Origin: CAYWFU01 sp964457585
GTDB lineage: Bacteria; JACRDZ01
DNA: 14,912 bases
NCBI GenBank assembly: GCA_964457585.1
Contig: CAYWFU010000078.1
Span: 1 to 14,912, forward strand
Reading direction: 5' to 3'
The translations under genes and the position numbers were made by a program. Numbering within the stretch: position 1 is the first letter of the stretch; each line of letters begins with the position of its first letter. Shown here in pieces: positions 1 through 6,639 of this stretch. The notes beneath the pieces were generated by a model. That model ran no database searches. It was not told the origin of the DNA and worked only from the letters and a program-made list of their open reading frames with translations.

Positions 1-32
1 ATAAATCATTGCTAATTCTTAATCTTAAAACT

Positions 33-50
33 AAAAAAGTCAGTCAACTT
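33..50 (-). terminator. weak possible terminator after rpsI
   Basis: Downstream of rpsI on the minus strand, a short stem (AAGT/ACTT plus a possible U-G pair, loop of about 4-6 nt) runs into a run of six T. The stem is only 4-5 bp, so it would be a poor intrinsic terminator. The rest of bases 1-74 shows no gene I can support; transcription may continue past the window edge. Confidence 0.2.
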
Positions 51-74
51 GAGTATCTAACACATTAAAAAATA

Positions 75-467
75 TTAACGTTTAGAGAACTGGAATTTTG
101 CTCTTGCTCCACGCTGACCATATTTTTTTCTTTCTTTCATTCTGGAATCACGAGTCAGTAAGTGAGTTTTTTTGAGCGGCATTTTATTATTCGGATCGAC
201 TATTAAAAGCGCTCTTGCTATTGCCAGGCATGCTGCACCAGATTGTCCGGCTAAACCTCCACCGTGTACATTTATTGTTATATCATATTTTGTCATAGAA
301 TCAGTTATTTTTAAAGGCTGAACAGCTTTTTCTACAAGTGTTTCTCTGTTGAAATAATCACTTAAATTCTTACCATTAATTATAATGTTTCCTTTACCAG
401 ATACTAATTTAGCTCTGGCAATTGAAGTTTTTCGTCTTCCTGTTGTTAATATTAATTTTGTACTCAT
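75..467 (-). CDS. rpsI: 30S ribosomal protein S9
   Basis: S9 (uS9) is a small-subunit protein of the 30S head whose C-terminal tail reaches the P-site tRNA. The 130-residue length is normal for the family. Visible signatures are the N-terminal GRRKTSIARA stretch (10-19), the family motif HGGGLAGQSGAACLAIARAL (68-87), and the basic C-terminus ending in S-K-R, the known tRNA-contacting end. It lies 57 bp downstream of rplM on the same strand, the usual rplM-rpsI pair, and most likely shares the rplM promoter. An AAAGGA Shine-Dalgarno sits upstream of the ATG (minus strand). No oddities. Confidence 0.98.
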   Translation of the reverse strand: MSTKLILTTGRRKTSIARAKLVSGKGNIIINGKNLSDYFNRETLVEKAVQPLKITDSMTKYDITINVHGGGLAGQSGAACLAIARALLIVDPNNKMPLKKTHLLTRDSRMKERKKYGQRGARAKFQFSKR

Positions 468-524
468 TCGGGTTAATCCTTTCTAAGATTATGTGGAAGT
501 TATTTTTGCTCACTGCCTAATCCC

Positions 525-953
525 TTAAATTTCTAATGCTTTTGGCTGTTGGGCTAAATGCGTATGTTCAGATCCAGAATAAACTTTAAGTTTTTTCAAC
601 ATTGCTTTACCTAATTTATTATGAGGAACCATTCCTCTTACAGCTTCACGTATAATACGTGTTGGGAACTTAGTAAGCATTTTTTTATAAGATATTTCAG
701 TCATTCCTCCCGGATATCCTGAATAACGATAGTAAACTTTCTGCTGCTCTTTTTTCCCTGTTATTTTTATTTTTCTGGCATTTACAACTATTACAAAATC
801 GCCAGTATCAATATATGGAGTATAGATAGCTTTATGTTTTCCACGTAATAAATTTGCAACTTCCGTTGCTAATCTTCCCAAAGTTTTACCGTCAGCATTA
901 ATTAAATGCCAATTTCTATTAGAATCTTCATTTCTTGCAACTAATGTTTTCAT
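525..953 (-). CDS. rplM: 50S ribosomal protein L13
   Basis: L13 (uL13) is an early-assembling large-subunit protein. At 142 residues it has the standard bacterial length. Recognisable parts are NADGKTLGRLAT (19-30), the GKHKAIYTPYIDTGDFVIVVNA region (38-59) and the signature VRGMVPHNKLGKAMLKKL (105-122) followed by KVYSGSEHTH. The ATG at 951-953 follows an AGGAGG Shine-Dalgarno (minus strand, bases 958-963) with 4-nt spacing. It is the first gene of an rplM-rpsI unit with a perfect sigma70-type promoter about 50 bp upstream, giving a leader of about 41 nt. The tonB-like gene upstream is on the same strand but is probably a separate unit. Confidence 0.98.
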   Translation of the reverse strand: MKTLVARNEDSNRNWHLINADGKTLGRLATEVANLLRGKHKAIYTPYIDTGDFVIVVNARKIKITGKKEQQKVYYRYSGYPGGMTEISYKKMLTKFPTRIIREAVRGMVPHNKLGKAMLKKLKVYSGSEHTHLAQQPKALEI

Positions 954-1000
954 ACATCCTCCTGAACAGCTTTTTCGCTTATATAAAGATAGAAGCAGAA

Positions 1001-1029
1001 ATTATAATTAATTATTTTAGTCTTGTCAA
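1001..1029 (-). promoter_or_regulatory. sigma70-type promoter of rplM-rpsI
   Basis: On the minus strand: TTGACA (1029-1024), 17-nt spacer, TATAAT (1006-1001). Both hexamers match consensus exactly at the optimal spacing. The predicted start is near 994, giving a leader of about 41 nt before the rplM ATG. It lies in the 112-bp gap between tonB and rplM. Confidence 0.9.
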
Positions 1030-1065
1030 GAAAATTTTTATTTCTGTTAATTTATTAAATAAAAT

Positions 1066-2079
1066 CTACTCAAGCGTAAATACAAATGGAACAATAAACC
1101 ATATAGATACAGGGTGCCCATTTATTGTAGGTATTGTATATTTCCACTGTTTTGAAGCAGCAATTGCTGATTCTTCAAATCCAACATTGCTGGAAGAGCC
1201 TATTGATTCAATTTTTTTAACTTTTCCATCTGATCCAATTAAAAGTTTTAACCATATTTTGCCTTCTATTTTCATTCTCTGAGCAAGTTCCGGATAAACA
1301 GGAATAGGATTTTCAATTGGTTCGGGTATTTTATCCAATTCATTTATTTCATAAATTTTTTCTTGATTTTTATTAACACTGCCTGTTGTATCAGATTTTT
1401 CTATATTTTCAAAATTTTGTGTTGAATCTATTCCAGATGCCTGTCCTTTATAAGATACACCTTTACTATCTGACAATTTTTTAAATCCACCCCGAAAAGA
1501 TGCTCCGCTAGGCAAAGCATTTCCAACAGCATATCCAACCCATGAGCTTTTGCCTCTTATAACTTCTGATTCATTAAATCCAATTTTTAATGACCCAATA
1601 GTATTCCTTTCATCAATTACAATTTTAGGCGGAGGAACGTAATCCTTTAAAGACTTTAAATCATTAATTTCAGAAACCGATGATGTTTTTTCTATATTTT
1701 CATTAATAGTTTTTTTATCCGCATCATTTTCTTTTATTGGATCCATATTTTTGGTTTCTAAAATTTTATTGTCTTTAATTATTTTAATATTTTTTTTTGG
1801 GATTGGTTTAAAAAAATTATCTTCCAATTTTTTTTTGGGTAAAGGCGGCGGTTCAATTATTTTATCAAGTTCTTTTTTATCGAATATTTTCGAAATTTTT
1901 ATAGTATTATTAACAGGGTGAGTAATATTAATTACTTTATCCCATTTTGCGATTCTAGCTGGAATTAAAGTTAGTATTAAAATTAAAATTAAATGCAATA
2001 TAGTTGATACAGTTAAACTAATTGCAATCATTTTATTATAATTTTCATTAATTTGTTTATATAATTTTTTTCCACTCAT
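1066..2079 (-). CDS. TonB-family energy transducer
   Basis: This protein probably couples inner-membrane proton motive force to outer-membrane receptors, or is a relative of such transducers. Its 337 residues show the TonB layout: a short cytoplasmic N-terminus, one hydrophobic segment (about 17-40), a long periplasmic linker rich in Pro, Lys, Asn and Ser with an EPPPLPKKK stretch near residue 75, and a C-terminal TonB domain (about 256-337) with PIPVYPELAQRMKIEG, GSDGKVKKIE, the A..A..QWKY segment and the closing GHPVSIWFIVPFVF. No exbB, exbD or receptor gene lies in the window. There is no Shine-Dalgarno before the ATG, and the predicted promoter places the transcript start only 2-4 nt upstream, so translation may be leaderless. 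Met17 is an alternative start but would remove only the cytoplasmic tail. TonB family is well supported; the substrate system is unknown. Confidence 0.88.
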   Translation of the reverse strand: MSGKKLYKQINENYNKMIAISLTVSTILHLILILILTLIPARIAKWDKVINITHPVNNTIKISKIFDKKELDKIIEPPPLPKKKLEDNFFKPIPKKNIKIIKDNKILETKNMDPIKENDADKKTINENIEKTSSVSEINDLKSLKDYVPPPKIVIDERNTIGSLKIGFNESEVIRGKSSWVGYAVGNALPSGASFRGGFKKLSDSKGVSYKGQASGIDSTQNFENIEKSDTTGSVNKNQEKIYEINELDKIPEPIENPIPVYPELAQRMKIEGKIWLKLLIGSDGKVKKIESIGSSSNVGFEESAIAASKQWKYTIPTINGHPVSIWFIVPFVFTLE

Positions 2080-2088
2080 TGTAATATT

Positions 2089-2116
2089 ATTTTATTCCAT
2101 ATTAATTTAATGTCAA
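2089..2116 (-). promoter_or_regulatory. promoter of the tonB-like gene, probably leaderless
   Basis: On the minus strand: TTGACA (2116-2111), 16-nt spacer, TAAAAT (2094-2089). The transcription start expected 6-8 nt beyond the -10 falls at about 2081-2083, while the ATG begins at 2079. It is divergent from the promoter at 2153-2181. Confidence 0.65.
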
Positions 2117-2152
2117 ATACTGTTGTAAATTTATATTGAAAAAAAATAATTG

Positions 2153-2181
2153 TAGACAAAATGTAAATTAAAGAATATAAT
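2153..2181 (+). promoter_or_regulatory. promoter of the small Cys/Lys-rich gene and deoB
   Basis: TAGACA (2153-2158), 17-nt spacer, TATAAT (2176-2181): five of six and six of six matches to sigma70-type consensus at optimal spacing. The predicted start near 2188 leaves a leader of about 127 nt before the small gene at 2316. Confidence 0.75.
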
Positions 2182-2196
2182 ATTTTTTATCTGAAA

Positions 2197-2215
2197 GTGC
2201 CAAATGAATTGGCAC
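2197..2215 (+). promoter_or_regulatory. perfect dyad GTGCCAA-N5-TTGGCAC
   Basis: A perfect 7-bp inverted repeat with loop ATGAA begins about 9 nt after the predicted transcription start. It could be a repressor operator (place typical of a roadblock site) or the first hairpin of a structured leader RNA. Three consecutive G-C/C-G pairs in each arm stand out from the AT-rich surroundings. No T-run follows, so it is not an intrinsic terminator. Confidence 0.55.
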
Positions 2216-2249
2216 AAATATAAATAATGAATAATTCCTATCAGAGACA

Positions 2250-2283
2250 GAAGATACCCTGTGGTTCTACCACAGAGTTCTTC
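2250..2283 (+). promoter_or_regulatory. leader hairpin upstream of the small gene
   Basis: A perfect 7-bp stem CTGTGGT/ACCACAG with a TCT loop (2259-2275) is extended by a second helix, GAAGA (2250-2254) with TCTTC (2279-2283), across a small internal loop. It lies 32 nt before the small-gene ATG. A competing helix, TTCATT (2281-2286) with AATGAA (2297-2302), would share bases 2281-2283 and sit beside the Shine-Dalgarno, so alternative folds are conceivable. It does not match a riboswitch class I know. Confidence 0.5.
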
Positions 2284-2315
2284 ATTCAAAAACCATAATG
2301 AAAGGAGATATAATT

Positions 2316-2426
2316 ATGAGTTGCGGAAAATGCGGTTCAAAAAAAACAAAAAAAATTGTAAAGAAAAAAGCTGTAGTAAAAAAAGCTGTAGTAAAAAAAG
2401 CAGCAAAAAAAACAAAAAGCAAATAA
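2316..2426 (+). CDS. small Cys/Lys-rich protein, unknown function
   Basis: This is a 36-codon gene beginning M-S-C-G-K-C-G. Two cysteines (C3, C6) form a CxxC pair, a possible metal or redox site. The rest is a Lys/Ala/Val tail with KKAVV repeats, about half lysine, reminiscent of histone-H1-like or other nucleic-acid-binding tails. A strong AAAGGAGA Shine-Dalgarno lies 5-6 nt before the ATG, and a promoter and structured leader precede it. This frame is favoured over an overlapping longer open frame (from 2261), which has no ribosome site and begins inside the leader hairpin. The gene ends 51 bp before deoB and is probably co-transcribed with it. I do not recognise a family. Function is inferred only from composition; a real gene is likely because of the ribosome site. 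Confidence 0.7.
   Translation: MSCGKCGSKKTKKIVKKKAVVKKAVVKKAAKKTKSK
2370..2399 (+). repeat. 15-bp tandem repeat in the small gene
   Basis: GCTGTAGTAAAAAAA occurs twice in direct succession (2370-2384, 2385-2399), with a further degenerate unit GCAGCAAAAAAA after it. Each unit encodes A-V-V-K-K in frame, so the lysine-rich tail has grown by in-frame duplication. Confidence 0.85.
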
Positions 2427-2477
2427 TTGAAAATATCGAAAGTGTTAAATAATTTGGATTTCCAGGATTTAAAATAA

Positions 2478-3656
2478 ATGATAAATCGAATATTTTTAAT
2501 TATTTTAGATGGTGTAGGAGTTGGTGAACTTCCTGACGCAGATCAATATGGAGATAAAGGAAGCAATACCCTTGCAAATACTGCCATGAAAATAAATGGA
2601 CTCAATTTACCTAATCTGGGTAAACTTGGACTGGGTAATATTATTCCTATTTCAGGCGTTCCAAAAACTGAAACTGCTCTTGCCAGTTTTGGTAAAATGC
2701 TGGAAATATCTCCTGGCAAAGACAGTATTTCAGGTCACTGGGAAATAGCAGGACTACCACTATTCAAGCCATTCCCAACTTATCCGAATGGATTTCCCGA
2801 AAAAATTATTACAAATTTTATTAAAAACACAAATGTGCCTGGAATATTGGGAAATAAAGCTGCATCAGGAACTGTAATAATTGATGAACTTGGGAAAGAA
2901 CATATTTCTACCGGTAAACCAATAATATATACATCCGCAGACAGCGTTTTTCAAATTGCTGCGCATATAGATATTATTCCTCTTGAAAGATTATATGATA
3001 TTTGTAAAATCACCAGAAATTTGCTTATAGATGAACATGCTGTTGGAAGAGTTATTGCCAGACCTTTTATCGGTGTGCCCGGGAATTTCGAACGAATTCC
3101 AAAACGAAAAGATTTTCCGGTCAAACCGCATGGTCCAACCATTATAGATAATTTACAAAAAAATAATATCCCTACAATTTCAATTGGTAAAATTTACGAT
3201 TTGTTTGCCGGAATAGGATTCAGAAAAAAATATGAAGCTGCATCTAATCTTGAAGGTATGAAAATAATTCTTGAAATTTCCGAACAGGTAAAAAGAGGGT
3301 TTATTGCCTGCACATTAGTTGATTTTGATATGCTGTGGGGGCATCGCAATGACTACGTAAAATTTGCCAAAGGATTGGAAGACTTTGATAAATGGCTCGA
3401 AAAAATATTTAAAATATTAACTTCAGAAGATGTTCTGATTATAACTGCTGATCATGGCTGTGATCCTACAACCCCAAGCACTGATCATTCACGGGAATAT
3501 GTTCCGTTGCTTATATACTGGAAGAAAATTCAGATTGGTAAAGACCTTGGAGTTAGAAAGACTTTCTCCGATGTTAGCGCAACAATTGCTGAGTTATTTG
3601 AAATTACTGATACAGGATTCGGTGAAAGCGTGTTTAATTCATTATTCTTATATTAA
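2478..3656 (+). CDS. deoB: phosphopentomutase
   Basis: DeoB interconverts ribose-1-phosphate and ribose-5-phosphate (and the deoxy forms), linking nucleoside salvage to the pentose phosphate pathway. It is a cytoplasmic, dimetal enzyme of the alkaline phosphatase superfamily. The 392 residues match family length. Visible features: D11 in the N-terminal LDGVGVGELPDA motif, GSNTLANTA (28-36), GKDSISGHWEIAG (80-92), YTSADSVFQIAAH, GRVIARPFIGVPGNF, LVDFDMLWGHRND and the metal-binding ITADHGCDPTTPSTDHSREYVP. The phosphorylated nucleophile, usually Thr in G-K-D-T, is Ser83 here. The start follows an AGGA site at 2464-2467. It probably belongs to one transcript with the small gene upstream. Its 3' end overlaps the opposing phosphohexomutase gene by 23 bp. 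Confidence 0.96.
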   Translation: MINRIFLIILDGVGVGELPDADQYGDKGSNTLANTAMKINGLNLPNLGKLGLGNIIPISGVPKTETALASFGKMLEISPGKDSISGHWEIAGLPLFKPFPTYPNGFPEKIITNFIKNTNVPGILGNKAASGTVIIDELGKEHISTGKPIIYTSADSVFQIAAHIDIIPLERLYDICKITRNLLIDEHAVGRVIARPFIGVPGNFERIPKRKDFPVKPHGPTIIDNLQKNNIPTISIGKIYDLFAGIGFRKKYEAASNLEGMKIILEISEQVKRGFIACTLVDFDMLWGHRNDYVKFAKGLEDFDKWLEKIFKILTSEDVLIITADHGCDPTTPSTDHSREYVPLLIYWKKIQIGKDLGVRKTFSDVSATIAELFEITDTGFGESVFNSLFLY

Positions 3657-5589
3657 TCAACGATTTTTGATAAACTTCTATTTCACTTTTATCCTGTCCT
3701 TCAAAGTAATACCTGATTAATGCATCTGTTCCTGATGGACGTATAAGACACCAAAAAGTTTGAAACTCTACAAGAGTGCCGTCGCCAATAAAACTTAATC
3801 GTTTGATTTCCGGTAAAAATTTATTTTCTTCAGATAATTTTGAATTAATTTCATTGCGTATACTTTCAAGAGAACTTCCAGTACCAGCTTGTTTAGCCAG
3901 ACCAATAAAATATTCCATGGTCTGATCCCGTTTAGCGACACCCGCAGCTTTTGCTTTTTGCAAATCTGCTCCTGTTAAACTTTCATCATATAAGCGGACA
4001 TCACATCTGTTGAAAAATTTATATTTAATATTATGTTTTATTATTAGATCACAATAATAATCTGCGAAGGTTTGTTTTGAATTATATAAGGAAGCTGCAA
4101 GAGAAAATACTAATAAACCAAACTGCATACCATCTTTTTCCCGCAAAGCTATTAATCCTTTTGTTTTATTTTTATTAAAGAGCAGTTCTGTCCCGCCAAA
4201 TACAGCTCCTCCGGATTCTTCACACATAATTAATGCTCTTGGATTTTTACCAATATTAACTTTTTCTCCAGTTGGAGTTATAAAAGGTTCTGAAGCACCT
4301 TCCCTATTTTCAATCCATTCGTTTAATGAACCCATAAATTTAAAACCAACTCGAACCTGAGTAACGGGAATATTAAATTTTGAAGCAAGTTCACCGATTG
4401 AACGGGATGTAGAAACAGAATATGTAACAAACCAATCATAAATATCAAGTAGCTGTTCTTTTTTTAGTACTTCAATTCTATATGCTGTGAGCATTAAATA
4501 GATTTGATTGGGAGTAAAATAAATTATGCATTTACTGCTGTCTGGAATTAATTCGACTTCAAGACCAAGTTCAGCATATTGTTTTGCATGATCGCAGGAT
4601 GCAATTGTAACAATATTAAGCCTATCTCCATCAGGGTCCCAGATAAAGACAATATTTGCTTTATTTTGAATAAGAATTTCCTGAGCTCCAATATGGCGAT
4701 AAACCTCCTGCTTGCTTGGGTCTGGACCAAAATTTTCTTTATCTGTCTGCCCAATTCCATGATATTCAGAATCTTCTTCTCCATAAAAATATTGAACTGT
4801 CGCATTTTTTCCTGTTGTAATTCCAAAAAATTTAAATATGCGCTCAGTGGTTGCTTTCATTGAACCGCCAACAGTGCAGACTGAACAGCGAAATCCTTCT
4901 TTGATAGCCTGATTTATATCATCCTGCGATTTTTTTAAAATAATTAATTTCTGATATTTTATATATGGCTCATCAATATCAAAATCAAATAATATATTTT
5001 CATTCGGCTGCCATGGAGCCAGATTTATTGCAATTCGATTTTTAACAATATTTTTTACTTCAGCAATAATTTCTTTTTCTTCAGCCAAAAGCTGTTTTCC
5101 CATAGAATCCATAGGCTTCCAACCGCCCTTAAAAAAAGGAGAGTGGCTTGCTGTAAGATTATCGCCGCTTTGAAAACCATTATAAAAAATACCAAAAGAT
5201 GAATACCAAATTGGAGTTGTTCGAACCTGCGTGCGGAGGTGAACTTTCATGTTGTGTGCAGTATATATTCGGGATAGGATACCTATAAATTCAGGAGTAT
5301 GCGGCCTTGTTTCTCCACCAATATGAACATGTGCCTGCTCATTATTATTAAGTTTCCTTTTAAACACACGTGCTTTTGCTTCACCTAATACGGCAATTGT
5401 AATAATATTGAATGCAACTCCATGGTTGGATATATTTTTTGGATCTAATTGATCCCGGTAGCCGGCGGTCATTAATGAAAAATTTTCCGACCATTTAATC
5501 AGAGAATATTTATTAATCAATGATTCCGTTAATTCTATTTTCTTCCATTTATTATCATAAGGATTAATTTTAATATTCTCAAATCCCAT
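3634..5589 (-). CDS. alpha-D-phosphohexomutase (PGM/PMM type)
   Basis: A phosphoglucomutase or phosphomannomutase-type enzyme moving phosphate between C1 and C6 of a hexose via a phosphoserine and Mg2+. All four family landmarks are present: catalytic loop TASHSP with Ser148 (the consensus is usually TASHNP), metal loop DPDGDR (318-323), sugar-specificity loop CEESGGA (456-462) and phosphate-binding loop RPSGTD (617-622). At 651 residues it is longer than common bacterial PGM/PMM (about 450-580), with extra sequence between the catalytic and metal loops and near the C-terminus. The ATG follows a GGGGAT ribosome site. It lies 65 bp downstream of the HAD-type PMM-like gene and probably shares its transcript. 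It overlaps deoB tail-to-tail. Whether the substrate is glucose-P, mannose-P or another sugar-P cannot be told from sequence. Confidence 0.92.
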   Translation of the reverse strand: MGFENIKINPYDNKWKKIELTESLINKYSLIKWSENFSLMTAGYRDQLDPKNISNHGVAFNIITIAVLGEAKARVFKRKLNNNEQAHVHIGGETRPHTPEFIGILSRIYTAHNMKVHLRTQVRTTPIWYSSFGIFYNGFQSGDNLTASHSPFFKGGWKPMDSMGKQLLAEEKEIIAEVKNIVKNRIAINLAPWQPNENILFDFDIDEPYIKYQKLIILKKSQDDINQAIKEGFRCSVCTVGGSMKATTERIFKFFGITTGKNATVQYFYGEEDSEYHGIGQTDKENFGPDPSKQEVYRHIGAQEILIQNKANIVFIWDPDGDRLNIVTIASCDHAKQYAELGLEVELIPDSSKCIIYFTPNQIYLMLTAYRIEVLKKEQLLDIYDWFVTYSVSTSRSIGELASKFNIPVTQVRVGFKFMGSLNEWIENREGASEPFITPTGEKVNIGKNPRALIMCEESGGAVFGGTELLFNKNKTKGLIALREKDGMQFGLLVFSLAASLYNSKQTFADYYCDLIIKHNIKYKFFNRCDVRLYDESLTGADLQKAKAAGVAKRDQTMEYFIGLAKQAGTGSSLESIRNEINSKLSEENKFLPEIKRLSFIGDGTLVEFQTFWCLIRPSGTDALIRYYFEGQDKSEIEVYQKSLINIRIMN

Positions 5590-5654
5590 TTACTATCCCC
5601 TTTTCTAAGTTATTCTACATTCAGTAGCAACTTAAATCCCAAATTCCTAATATA

Positions 5655-6485
5655 TCAAGAAATAAATTTCAGCTTACGAAGTATTTCTATTGTATTTTCC
5701 CAGGAGTCTGTTTCAATTGCTTCAACCGGGCAATTAGAATCAGTTGGCCATTTTTCAACAAACTTGCGTATTGCAGCATCATTACCGCCTTCAAATAAAG
5801 CATCCCCGATAAAAATCAATCTTTCAACTCCTTCTTTTAGCAGAGTACGTATTGCATTTGTTTTATCCTGATCAACAATCCCAATATCAAAAGAAGTTTG
5901 TCCGCCCAGCATTATAACTAAATTTTTCTTATTAATCAGAGATGACAGTTCCTGATTAAGATGCTGCATGATTTTTTTTCTATAATTATTTTTTTTATCA
6001 AATTCACTAAAATTCTTCCTGTTAACTTGTGCATCTTTATTTTCCTGCTCTACTCTTCCAATTGGGCATAAATTAATCATTGATATTCTATCCGCTATTC
6101 TTTCACCAATAATTTTTATAGGAGGCAATAATTGAAATTCTTTTAATTCAAGAGTTTTTTTCAATACGTTTATTAAAAAATTATAATCATTCTCACCAAG
6201 ATATTTTTTTATATTAAATTCTGAAACCAATTCGATGGACATATTTTTAGAATAATCACATTTATAATGTATAGCACCATTACTGACAAAAGCGCTAAAC
6301 TGTTTTCGAAATCCATATTTATAAAGTGGATTAAAAAATTGTTCTTTTAGAAGCAATAAATGACTGCCTGCAACAACATGAAAAGCAACATCAAGATTTT
6401 TTAAAATTTCTACCATTGTTTCATTGATTGGCTGACGGGGCGGGGTTAAAGTACTATCAACATCAAACATTATTGCAGTACGCAT
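5655..6485 (-). CDS. HAD-fold phosphomannomutase-like protein (eukaryote PMM type)
   Basis: The 276-residue protein resembles eukaryotic phosphomannomutase (PMM1/PMM2, HAD class IIB) rather than bacterial ManB. Motif I is FDVDSTLTPPRQPI (7-20), with D8 as nucleophile and D10 as acid/base; PMM2 has a similar FDVDGTLTAPRQ. A central segment with R..MINLCPIGR (133-144) and EFDKKN (161-166) parallels the PMM2 cap-domain sugar-phosphate site, including the conserved Arg. GGQTSFDIG (194-202), D207-K208 and motif IV GDALFEGGND (227-236) complete the match. It could be a mutase or a sugar-phosphate phosphatase. A promoter and an AAGGAAG ribosome site precede the ATG. The phosphohexomutase follows 65 bp later, so the two are probably an operon. 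Family assignment is good; substrate is inferred. Confidence 0.82.
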   Translation of the reverse strand: MRTAIMFDVDSTLTPPRQPINETMVEILKNLDVAFHVVAGSHLLLLKEQFFNPLYKYGFRKQFSAFVSNGAIHYKCDYSKNMSIELVSEFNIKKYLGENDYNFLINVLKKTLELKEFQLLPPIKIIGERIADRISMINLCPIGRVEQENKDAQVNRKNFSEFDKKNNYRKKIMQHLNQELSSLINKKNLVIMLGGQTSFDIGIVDQDKTNAIRTLLKEGVERLIFIGDALFEGGNDAAIRKFVEKWPTDSNCPVEAIETDSWENTIEILRKLKFIS

Positions 6486-6529
6486 ATTTGCTTCCTTTTT
6501 CAGTATAATAGAGAAACTTTTATTTCGAT

Positions 6530-6558
6530 TTTATATAATGAAAACATATTAATGTCAA
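6530..6558 (-). promoter_or_regulatory. promoter of the PMM-like/phosphohexomutase operon
   Basis: On the minus strand: TTGACA (6558-6553), 17-nt spacer, TATAAA (6535-6530). The predicted start near 6523 gives a leader of about 38 nt. It lies in the 154-bp divergent gap shared with mnmG. No equally good promoter for mnmG is visible there. Confidence 0.75.
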
Positions 6559-6639
6559 TAAAAAATTTAATATTTTGATTTACTTTTTCTTAATTTTCAT
6601 TAATAATAAATATTTCTGATAAAAAAGGCTGAATTAATT

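Noticed and set aside
935..1282. 115-codon plus-strand open frame
   Set aside because: It lies antisense to the TonB C-terminal domain and the rplM promoter; no ribosome site and no recognisable protein.
2261..2452. 63-codon plus-strand open frame rich in Lys/Ser/Cys
   Set aside because: It starts inside the leader hairpin without a ribosome site. The frame from 2316 has a strong AAAGGAGA site and explains the same bases; the longer frame is an out-of-frame product of the A-rich repeats.
3454..3720. 88-codon plus-strand open frame in the deoB 3' end
   Set aside because: It is a shifted frame of deoB and the antisense of the phosphohexomutase, with no independent support.
4548..4863. Open frames of 92-94 codons on both strands inside the phosphohexomutase
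   Set aside because: They overlap the metal-binding-loop region of a clearly real gene and show no family features.
6486..6639. Replication origin next to mnmG
   Set aside because: mnmG is often near oriC, but I see no DnaA-box clusters (TTATCCACA-like) and no dnaA, dnaN, rsmG or parAB genes.
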